This document shows, piece by piece, positions 1-5,088 of a stretch of 5,088 nt of DNA. The stretch is from Eubacterium sp. (GTDB lineage: Bacteria; Bacillota; Clostridia; Lachnospirales; Lachnospiraceae): NCBI GenBank assembly GCA_022776205.1, contig JALFIK010000190.1, positions 1-5,088 of the forward strand, in the 5' to 3' direction. The translations under genes and the position numbers were made by a program. Position 1 is the stretch's first letter, and every line of letters begins with the position of its first letter. Under the pieces are notes generated by a model that was not told where the DNA came from, ran no database searches, and saw only the letters and a program-made list of their open reading frames with translations.

Positions 1-733
1 TTGTTTTCAACAGATCAAGAACCAGTATTTCTTTATGCTCCATAATAAAAGTACGAAGTGTAGTTTCTGTTTCTTCATCACAGGAATGATCGACCATTTT
101 TTTAACTGCATCTTTAAAAATAGAAATAGCAGCTTTTATAATAAATAGAAAAATGAAAAGACTGGCGATGGAATCCATAATGGGATATCCGTAAATGGAA
201 GCAGCGATTCCGATTAATGCACCAACGGAGGAGAGTGCATCGGAACGATGATGCCACGCATCTGCCATCAGTGCACTTGAATCAATTTTTATGGCGTAGT
301 AGCGGGTATACCAGTACATGGATTCCTTTGTGATAATGGAAATAATTGCTGCAGCAAGTGCCAGAGTTCCGGGAATCGGCAAAGACTCATAATTTCCCTT
401 AATGATTTCTTTTGTTGCCTCCAATCCGATGCCAAGTCCCGTGATAAATAAAACGACGGACAGAAGAATTGCTGCAACACATTCCATTCGCTCATGCCCG
501 TAAGGGTGTTCTTTATCCGAGCCTTTTGAGGAGAGCCTGATACCGATAATTACAATAATTGTACTAAATACATCAGAAGCGGAATGAATGGCATCACTAA
601 TCATTGCATTGGAATTTGCGACAATTCCTGCAAAGAGTTTAAAAATCGAAAGGAAAATATTTTCGACAATTGTTATAAAAGATACTTTATTTGCTGTTTT
701 CTCAAATGGAAGATCCGCCTGATTCTGATTCAT
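1..733 (-). CDS. Cation diffusion facilitator (CDF) family metal transporter, 3' end cut by the window
   Basis: Membrane antiporter that exports a divalent metal ion (Zn, Fe, Co, Cd or Mn class) from the cytoplasm, normally as a homodimer driven by proton exchange. I translated the minus strand from the ATG at 733 and read 244 residues with no stop before the window edge. The missing part should be most of the C-terminal cytoplasmic metal-binding domain. Family hallmarks: a TM2 site H50-x3-D54 inside DAIHSASD; the cytoplasmic signature HPYGHERME (H76-E84); and a TM5 site H161-x3-D165 inside ADAWHHRSD. The His-Asp/His-Asp pair is the arrangement seen in zinc-type CDFs such as ZitB, and differs from the Asn-Asp/Asp-Asp pattern I recall for manganese-type members. 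Zinc is therefore my best guess, but substrate prediction in this family is unreliable. Five hydrophobic segments are visible, at about residues 17-38, 45-65, 86-104, 122-137 and 166-200 (the last probably a pair). The gene is divergent from the signalling operon. A GGGGAGG site 8 nt upstream supports the start. Confidence 0.93.
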   Translation of the reverse strand, partial: MNQNQADLPFEKTANKVSFITIVENIFLSIFKLFAGIVANSNAMISDAIHSASDVFSTIIVIIGIRLSSKGSDKEHPYGHERMECVAAILLSVVLFITGLGIGLEATKEIIKGNYESLPIPGTLALAAAIISIITKESMYWYTRYYAIKIDSSALMADAWHHRSDALSSVGALIGIAASIYGYPIMDSIASLFIFLFIIKAAISIFKDAVKKMVDHSCDEETETTLRTFIMEHKEILVLDLLKT

Positions 734-741
734 ATCTTTTG

Positions 742-748
742 CCTCCCC
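742..748 (-). promoter_or_regulatory. Ribosome binding site of the CDF gene
   Basis: Read on the minus strand this is GGGGAGG, 8 nt before the ATG at 733. It fixes the start of the transporter gene. Confidence 0.85.
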
Positions 749-763
749 ACATAAAAACAAAAA

Positions 764-774
764 ATGTTTAAATT
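764..774. repeat. Left arm of an 11-bp inverted repeat in the divergent intergenic region
   Basis: ATGTTTAAATT is the exact reverse complement of 851-861. The arms are 87 bp apart from start to start and flank the TATAAT box of the operon. This arm lies 16 bp outside the CDF ribosome binding site, within the probable CDF leader or promoter. It could be one site of an operator shared by both transcription units. The DNA is very A+T rich, so chance remains possible. Confidence 0.45.
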
Positions 775-825
775 ATTTTATGCAGGGCAATGCTTTTTTG
801 TTCGTTATTGTATTTGATGTCGAAG

Positions 826-831
826 TATAAT
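826..831 (+). promoter_or_regulatory. Candidate -10 box of the signalling operon
   Basis: A perfect TATAAT. No good -35 box sits upstream: at 18-bp spacing 802-807 reads TCGTTA (3 of 6 matches), and no TG extension precedes the -10. If used, transcription would start near 838, giving a leader of about 42 nt before the GTG at 880. A weak -35 would fit a promoter that needs an activator. The surrounding DNA is A+T rich, so such a hexamer can arise by chance. Confidence 0.45.
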
Positions 832-850
832 AAAATAAAAGATATATTGA

Positions 851-861
851 AATTTAAACAT
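851..861. repeat. Right arm of the 11-bp inverted repeat
   Basis: AATTTAAACAT, the exact reverse complement of 764-774. It lies between the predicted transcription start (near 838) and the ribosome binding site of the first operon gene. A protein bound here would sit in the early transcribed region. The core TTTAAA is itself palindromic. Confidence 0.45.
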
Positions 862-867
862 ATAAAA

Positions 868-872
868 GGGAG
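868..872 (+). promoter_or_regulatory. Ribosome binding site that selects the GTG start at 880
   Basis: AAAGGGAGA surrounds GGGAG at 868-872, 7 nt before an in-frame GTG at 880-882. This is the only well-spaced site near the N-terminus. The upstream in-frame ATG at 790 has only AGGG 2 nt before it, and the one at 817 has no site. Both also lie upstream of the likely transcription start. Confidence 0.75.
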
Positions 873-879
873 ATGTTCT

Positions 880-2547
880 GTGGAAAATAGTCAAAAAACG
901 AAAAGAATCAATTTCATCTGTCTTTGCCCTGTTGTTCTGGCCATGCTCGTCAGAGCACTTGGACAGAAAACAAATATTTTTTCTCATAATGTTTTAATTT
1001 GTGCTTTTTTTTCGGCAGCATCTGTTTTGTGGATGCTTCAGATTCAAAGAAGGGTGGTCCATAAAAAAGAGAAAATATTTCTGACTCTGATTGTTGTCAT
1101 GATTCAGATTCTTATCATTTTGCGTACGGTGAAATATAATTTATGTGTTGCAGGGAGCCCGGAAGCACGCTGGGTTTGGTATCTCTACTATATTCCTCAG
1201 ACATTTATTGTCCTTTTTATGTTTTTTACAGTTTTATACATTGGAAAGCCTTCCGATGTTCCAATCAGCCGGCTGTGGAATTTATTATATATTCCGGCCG
1301 GTGGTATTTGCATTGGTATCATAACCAATGATTTTCATCAGATGGCTTTTCGGTTTCCAGAAGGGATTTCTTTATATTCGGATTATTATAGTCACGGGCC
1401 ACTCTATTTTTTGTCTGTTTTCTGGATAATTTTTCTGTCTATTTCCATTCTCGGCATCGTTTTTCATAGATGTGCGGTTCCTCAAAACCGGAAAAAGATT
1501 ATTCTGCCTTCTCTGGTTCTTTTTTGTGGGGGAATTTATTGGATTATCTTTTTTATGAACCCGGACAATTTATTTCTGGAATTATTAAAAGTCCCGGAAA
1601 TGCTCTGCCTTTTATTCGCAGCATTTATGGAGAGTCTGATCATTGCCCATCTGATTCCATCCAATGATGGCTATGAAAAATTTGTAGACGTTTTATCCCT
1701 GGGGATGGGAATCATGGATCAGGACGGGAAAATCTGTTTTCGGTCGAAAACGGCTCAAAATGTTACACCACGACAAATTTGTGTGGCAAAAACAGAGGCT
1801 GTATTTCCAGGAGAAAATTTATTGCTCCAAAGTTGTCCGATTTATGGGGGAATGGTTTACTGGGTGAAAGATTTATCGAAGATCAACAGGCTAAATGAGG
1901 AACTCAGCCAAATTGCTCAGATTCTGTCAGAGGAAAATGAATTACTAGATGCGAAGAATCAGCTGATGGAAAAAAAGATTCTTCTGGAGCAGAAAAATAA
2001 ATTATATGAAACGATTGCAAAAAACATGAAGCCAAAGCTATTGAAAATTGAAAATAGAATCATGATTCCACAGGCGGATGAGGATATTTTTGAGGTTAAT
2101 CTGAAGTATGCATGTGTATTACAGGCATATATAAAACGTCATTCCAATCTTCAGATTCTTTTATTTCAACAAAAGTATCAAGGCAGTGAAGAGTTATGGA
2201 TTTCTATTTTAGAATCGGTTACTTATGTGAGATTATACGGCATTCCGGTTTCCTGCAGTAAAGAAGGAAATCAGATCGCTCTTGGAAGAGAAATCCTTTT
2301 GCTTTATGAGATTTTTGAAGAAATTCTGGAAATGTCTTTATCAAAGGCAGATGCTATTTTGGTCCATATGGTAACGTCTGAGAAAAAATTAGAACTTCGT
2401 TTTGAATTAGGTATTCGGGAAATATTAGGGGAATTTAAGCAATTACCGGAAAAATGGAAAAAGGATTTTGTAACGATTCAATCAAAAAGAGAAGATGAGA
2501 CAGAATATATTTCCATTTGTTATGATGTGGGAGGTGAAAATATATGA
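880..2547 (+). CDS. Polytopic 7TM-type sensor protein with degenerate histidine-kinase-like C-terminus (pseudokinase receptor)
   Basis: Probably the signal-receiving membrane protein of the operon; 555 residues from the GTG start. Seven or eight hydrophobic segments occupy residues 11-260 (about 11-27, 36-55, 66-83, 98-122, 132-149, 174-196, 207-226 and 238-259). They include LYIP and TNDFHQ (149-154), which resemble the histidine-kinase N-terminal 7TM domain. A PAS-like segment follows (about 267-332, GMGIMDQDGKI), then a charged coiled coil (332-378). The helix that should carry the phospho-accepting His reads IAKNMKPKLL. By my alignment to the next gene (IHDDVGRTLL), A380 replaces His, and there is no His anywhere between 331 and 420. 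The C-terminal 130 or so residues resemble an ATPase fold: YEIFEE (476-481) aligns with YECLTN of the next gene, with E481 in place of the N-box Asn. No G1 or G2 box is visible. It should therefore be unable to autophosphorylate and may instead control the neighbouring kinase. The stop overlaps the next start by 4 nt (ATGA). The 7TM assignment is fairly sure; the pseudokinase role is inference. Confidence 0.82.
   Translation: MENSQKTKRINFICLCPVVLAMLVRALGQKTNIFSHNVLICAFFSAASVLWMLQIQRRVVHKKEKIFLTLIVVMIQILIILRTVKYNLCVAGSPEARWVWYLYYIPQTFIVLFMFFTVLYIGKPSDVPISRLWNLLYIPAGGICIGIITNDFHQMAFRFPEGISLYSDYYSHGPLYFLSVFWIIFLSISILGIVFHRCAVPQNRKKIILPSLVLFCGGIYWIIFFMNPDNLFLELLKVPEMLCLLFAAFMESLIIAHLIPSNDGYEKFVDVLSLGMGIMDQDGKICFRSKTAQNVTPRQICVAKTEAVFPGENLLLQSCPIYGGMVYWVKDLSKINRLNEELSQIAQILSEENELLDAKNQLMEKKILLEQKNKLYETIAKNMKPKLLKIENRIMIPQADEDIFEVNLKYACVLQAYIKRHSNLQILLFQQKYQGSEELWISILESVTYVRLYGIPVSCSKEGNQIALGREILLLYEIFEEILEMSLSKADAILVHMVTSEKKLELRFELGIREILGEFKQLPEKWKKDFVTIQSKREDETEYISICYDVGGENI
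2529..2534 (+). promoter_or_regulatory. Ribosome binding site of the histidine kinase gene
   Basis: GGGAGG lies inside the end of the upstream coding region, 9 nt before the ATG at 2544. Together with the ATGA stop/start overlap it suggests translational coupling of the sensor and kinase. Confidence 0.8.
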
Positions 2548-3872
2548 GTCCGTATCACAGCCTTTCCTATCCGGTTCATATATTGTTGGGAGTTACCGCA
2601 ATTTTATTACTGGTCCTTGCAATCTTTCTTTTTCTGTTAACGGTGATTATGCATTTCGATTGGAAGTATAAAACAGCAGCAATGATTCTTACATTGCTAT
2701 CTTTCTACTTGTCGCAGGGAATCAGTGATTTTAGTATACAGCAGGAAACCGGAATCCAATTTTCTGACTTTTTCCAGAAAATTGTGTTTCTTCCCTGGTG
2801 TGTTTTTGTAATGGTATTTCTCGTGCTTGGGGGAATTGCGGGGTATCTTTTTTTCTTAATAATCCGAAAGAAAAAAAGAAGCCTGATGGCAGATGCACTG
2901 AAAGAAAGTTTTGATACCCTTCCAGATGGAGTTTGTTTTTCCTCGGAAGAAGGACATCCATTTCTTGTCAATATGCAGATGAACCGATTAAGCAGTATTC
3001 TTACAGGGAAAGAAATACTAAATGCAAATGTGTTTTGGGACAGATTGTTAAATGGATCACTGCAGGGACAATTTAAAAGAATTCGTCAGGATCCGATTTT
3101 ACTGATTGAGATGGAAAAAAACGATGTCTGGGAGTTTCGTAGGAACCAGTGTTATCTGCAGGGAAGTCTCGTATATGAAATCACAGCCTGTGATGTGACT
3201 AAACAATATCGACTGAGTCGGGAACTGGAAAGAAGAAATGAAAGCCTTCGGGAGATGAATAAACAGCTTCGTCTATATGGGAAACAAGTGAATCAGACAG
3301 TAAGGGAACAGGAAATACTAAATACAAAAATTCGGATCCATGACGATGTGGGAAGAACATTACTAGCATCCCGCTCTTATCTGTCACAGGAAAAAAAGAC
3401 ACGTAGAAGAGAAGAATTGCTGCGTCTTTGGAAAGATACTATTTCGTTATTAAGGAAGGAGGCAGAGCCTTCAGAAAAAAGCAGTAATTGGGAGTTATTG
3501 CAAAAAGCTTCCCACGCAGTAGGTGTGAAAATTGTTTTACAGGGAATGCTTCCCGAAAAGAAAAAATACAGGGATATTCTTACTGCAGCAACCTATGAAT
3601 GTCTGACAAATACTGTAAAACATGCAGATGGAACCGAGCTGCATGTACAAATTTTTTATGAAACAGCAAAAATAAAAATAGTATTTTCGAATAATGGAAG
3701 ACCGCCTTTTGAAACGATTAGAGAAACCGGCGGACTGTCGGATCTTCGGCAGGTTGTTCAAAACGCCGGGGGTGAAATGGAAATACAGAGTATTCCACGA
3801 TTTCTTTTGTGTATCGAAATTCCCGAAGGAGTAAAAATTAATGAAAAAGAAGAAAGTAATGATTGTAGATGA
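2544..3872 (+). CDS. Membrane sensor histidine kinase, HisKA_3/HPK7-like, three TM segments
   Basis: Catalytic kinase of the operon, expected to autophosphorylate and pass phosphate to the response regulator encoded next; 442 residues. Three TM helices (about 12-37, 44-59 and 81-107) fit the positive-inside rule, with HFDWKYK and RKKKR on the cytoplasmic side and a loop of about 20 residues outside. A PAS-like domain (about 115-217; LPDGVCF at 126-132) leads into a coiled coil (218-262). The H-box is IHDDVGRTLL with H266 and D267. The ATPase N-box is ECLTNTVKHA with E352, N356 and H360. G1 is SNNGRPP (N383, G385): the usual first Asp is Asn and the second Gly is Pro. G2 is ETGGLSDLR (G396, G397), with a late AGG at 408-410. 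In HisKA_3 kinases H-D-x-x-x-Q supports phosphatase activity; here R271 takes the Gln place. The short extracellular part suggests that sensing is left to the upstream polytopic protein. The gene overlaps the next one by 32 nt. Confidence 0.9.
   Translation: MSPYHSLSYPVHILLGVTAILLLVLAIFLFLLTVIMHFDWKYKTAAMILTLLSFYLSQGISDFSIQQETGIQFSDFFQKIVFLPWCVFVMVFLVLGGIAGYLFFLIIRKKKRSLMADALKESFDTLPDGVCFSSEEGHPFLVNMQMNRLSSILTGKEILNANVFWDRLLNGSLQGQFKRIRQDPILLIEMEKNDVWEFRRNQCYLQGSLVYEITACDVTKQYRLSRELERRNESLREMNKQLRLYGKQVNQTVREQEILNTKIRIHDDVGRTLLASRSYLSQEKKTRRREELLRLWKDTISLLRKEAEPSEKSSNWELLQKASHAVGVKIVLQGMLPEKKKYRDILTAATYECLTNTVKHADGTELHVQIFYETAKIKIVFSNNGRPPFETIRETGGLSDLRQVVQNAGGEMEIQSIPRFLLCIEIPEGVKINEKEESNDCR
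3826..3831 (+). promoter_or_regulatory. Ribosome binding site of the response regulator gene
   Basis: AAGGAG, 9 nt before the ATG at 3841 and inside the kinase coding region. It supports 3841 as the start even though this overlaps the kinase gene by 32 nt. Confidence 0.85.
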
Positions 3873-4470
3873 CCAGTTTATTTCCCGTGAACTTTTTGAA
3901 ATGTACATAAAGGCAAGCGAGGAATATGAAGTAATATATTCTATTGAATCCGCAGCATTTGCAGATGTGTTCGTGATGCGAAATAAAATTGATCTTGTAT
4001 TAATGGATATTCTTATGAATGATGGTTCCAATGGCCTGGATGCTGCGGTAAAAATTAAAAAGAACAGTCCGGGAACAAAAATAATTGCCGTAACATCCAT
4101 GCCGGAACATTCCTGGATAGAAGAGGCAAAGAAAATTGGAATTGAAAGTTTCTGGTATAAGGAGACATCAAAAGAAAAAATTCTTGATGTAATGAATCGT
4201 ACGATGGAAGGAGAATCTGTCTATCCGGAACAGACACCCGAAGTTCGTCTTGGAAATGCACTAAGTACAGAATTTACCAGGCGGGAGCTGGAAGTTTTGC
4301 GTTATATGACTACAGGTGTTTCTAATTCTTCCATCGCACAAAAACTGGGAATTTCAGAAAATACAGTAAAAAACCATATTCGCCATATGATGGAAAAAAC
4401 AGGATGTAAAAATCGTACAGAACTTGCCATCAAAGCAAGAGTAAGCGGAATTGTAATCAGTATGGAATAA
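3841..4470 (+). CDS. NarL/FixJ-type response regulator (REC plus LuxR-type HTH)
   Basis: Cytoplasmic DNA-binding output protein of the operon, 209 residues, the usual length for this class. The receiver domain (about 4-120) has all the expected residues: acidic pair D10-D11, phospho-acceptor D56 at the end of LVLMD, switch T85, aromatic F104 and conserved K107. A linker (about 121-142) leads to a LuxR/GerE-type helix-turn-helix (about 143-207). This begins FTRRELEVLRYMTTG, and its recognition helix is around SENTVKNHIRHMMEKTG (172-188). Phosphorylation by the kinase encoded just upstream is expected to promote dimerisation and DNA binding; this follows from family knowledge and gene order. 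Targets are unknown. Autoregulation through the 734-879 region is a reasonable guess but not shown. No residue is missing and the frame is intact. It is the last gene of the operon and is followed by a strong hairpin terminator. Confidence 0.95.
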   Translation: MKKKKVMIVDDQFISRELFEMYIKASEEYEVIYSIESAAFADVFVMRNKIDLVLMDILMNDGSNGLDAAVKIKKNSPGTKIIAVTSMPEHSWIEEAKKIGIESFWYKETSKEKILDVMNRTMEGESVYPEQTPEVRLGNALSTEFTRRELEVLRYMTTGVSNSSIAQKLGISENTVKNHIRHMMEKTGCKNRTELAIKARVSGIVISME

Positions 4471-4523
4471 GTAATCTTGTTGTTAATCTGATGAAAAGTG
4501 AGGGAAGGTATTAATTAAAAAAA

Positions 4524-4586
4524 CAGTAGAATAAGCAGTGGCTGTTGCATGTTTTGCTAGGCCACTGCTTTACTGAATTTTTTTTT
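4524..4586. terminator. Bidirectional intrinsic terminator between convergent genes
   Basis: A 10-bp perfect stem pairs AAGCAGTGGC (4533-4542) with GCCACTGCTT (4561-4570) around an 18-nt loop. A further 5-bp stem pairs CAGTA (4524-4528) with TACTG (4571-4575); a 4-nt bulge (4529-4532) lies on the left side only. On the plus strand nine T follow at 4578-4586, ending the signalling operon. On the minus strand the A run at 4517-4523 becomes a T7 tract directly after the outer stem, so the same hairpin can end the 4585-5088 gene. The plus-strand T tract reaches the first two bases of that gene's stop codon (4585-4587). Confidence 0.88.
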
Positions 4587-5088
4587 ATTCCGGATGAACC
4601 TCTTTCATAATATTTTGGCCAACCGCTCCTAAAGGAAGTAAAATTCCGTCTTTTTCCAGATAAGTTTCGAGACGATGATACTGGAATCCATAAGGATTAT
4701 AATCATATCCAAGATATTTGCAAAACGCTTCCATGACCAGCTGAGGTTTCAGATTCTGAGAGCTGCCTGTTACAAGTTTCATATAAATCCCCGATGGCCT
4801 TTCCGGAGTATCCGCAAAGGCAGCCGATGGTCTTTGCTCCCGAATTTCCAATATGAGTGGAGCGATATCTACTTCTTTTTCGGAGCGCTTTGTTTTTTTC
4901 ATTACCGGAATCGTTTCCTGGAATGCGAAGGCATCCGTACGTTTTAAAAAGGCATCTTTGTAATAATAGCCTTCCCGGAAGGTGACAAGATAATCTGCGG
5001 CAGCGGTCACAGCCATACAGTTTTTTTCCCTGTCATCAATCTGCTTAAATTCTGTAACAGAAATTCCTTCATTCATTACAGCGTTCAG
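4585..5088 (-). CDS. Uncharacterised conserved soluble protein, 5' end probably beyond the window
   Basis: I do not recognise the function; from memory it may belong to one of the DUF families of Clostridia (possibly DUF4866), which I cannot confirm. The frame is open from the TAA at 4585-4587 to the window edge, giving 167 visible residues. The first ATG (5074-5076) is preceded by in-frame codons reading L-N-A-V and has no ribosome binding site, so it is probably an internal Met and the true start lies past 5088. The protein has no TM segment or signal peptide and has mixed charge, so it is probably cytosolic. Counting from that Met, conspicuous segments are YYYKDAFLKRTDAF (37-50), IAPLILEIREQRPSAAF (71-87), PERPSGIYMKLVTG (91-104) and a Tyr/aromatic-rich stretch GYDYNPYGFQYHRLETYL (123-140). 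No nucleotide-binding or metal-binding motif stands out. It converges on the signalling operon and shares its terminator; nothing links them functionally. Confidence 0.75.
   Translation of the reverse strand: MNAVMNEGISVTEFKQIDDREKNCMAVTAAADYLVTFREGYYYKDAFLKRTDAFAFQETIPVMKKTKRSEKEVDIAPLILEIREQRPSAAFADTPERPSGIYMKLVTGSSQNLKPQLVMEAFCKYLGYDYNPYGFQYHRLETYLEKDGILLPLGAVGQNIMKEVHPE

Noticed and set aside
289..495. 68-codon minus-strand frame inside the CDF gene
   Set aside because: It is an out-of-frame shadow of the CDF gene, whose own frame carries the full CDF signature motifs.
775..812. Possible minus-strand -10 boxes for the CDF gene (TACAAT at 812-807, TAAAAT at 780-775)
   Set aside because: Neither has a credible -35 hexamer at 16-18 bp, and A+T-rich DNA gives such hexamers easily. 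The CDF promoter is probably in this region but I cannot place it.
734..879. Riboswitch or structured leader (for example a metal-sensing RNA) upstream of the CDF gene or the operon
   Set aside because: Both leaders are short and A+T rich, with no strong hairpin or terminator-antiterminator pair.
2705..2971. Two overlapping minus-strand frames opposite the kinase TM3/PAS region
   Set aside because: Antisense shadows of a clear coding region, with no initiation signals or family resemblance.
3537..4100. 187-codon minus-strand open frame antisense to the kinase and regulator genes
   Set aside because: It lies opposite two well-supported coding regions, has no recognisable domain, and its composition (many Phe, Ile, Ser, Tyr) is what the complement of Lys/Glu/Asn-rich genes gives.
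4675..4947. 90-codon plus-strand open frame opposite the uncharacterised minus-strand gene
   Set aside because: No ribosome binding site or domain; the minus-strand frame is longer, runs to the window edge and ends at a terminator.

Overview
The window looks like a piece of a low-GC Gram-positive (Bacillota/Clostridia) chromosome, most likely Lachnospiraceae. The base composition is A+T rich, ribosome binding sites are strong AGGAGG-like sequences, and the proteins resemble families that I associate with gut Clostridia. The genus cannot be fixed from the sequence alone. I see no mobile element, CRISPR array, tRNA or rRNA.

Layout. (1) Positions 1-733, minus strand: a cation diffusion facilitator (CDF) metal exporter, with its 3' end cut by the window edge. 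(2) Positions 734-879: a divergent intergenic region. It holds the CDF ribosome binding site, a perfect TATAAT box facing right, and an 11-bp perfect inverted repeat whose arms flank that box. (3) Positions 880-4470, plus strand: a tightly packed three-gene signalling operon. Its genes encode a polytopic sensor with a degenerate kinase-like C-terminus (GTG start at 880), a three-TM histidine kinase of the HisKA_3/HPK7 type, and a NarL/LuxR-type response regulator. The genes overlap by 4 nt and by 32 nt. (4) Positions 4471-4584: a convergent intergenic region with a hairpin that can terminate transcription in both directions. (5) Positions 4585-5088, minus strand: the C-terminal part of an uncharacterised soluble protein whose start probably lies beyond the window.

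How the genes may work together. The most interesting unit is the operon. Its first protein has the 7TM-type sensor domain, a PAS-like segment and a coiled coil expected of a histidine kinase. However, it has no histidine in the H-box helix and no recognisable N, G1 or G2 boxes. Its last 170 or so residues still appear alignable with the catalytic half of the second protein, which keeps the phospho-accepting His (H266) and the N-box Asn (N356). The simplest reading is a three-part pathway: a pseudokinase receptor, a catalytic kinase partner, and a DNA-binding response regulator phosphorylated at D56. The pairing of receptor and kinase is inferred from gene order, overlap and apparent paralogy. 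The stimulus and the target genes are not visible. The divergent metal exporter could be a target, but only its position suggests this.
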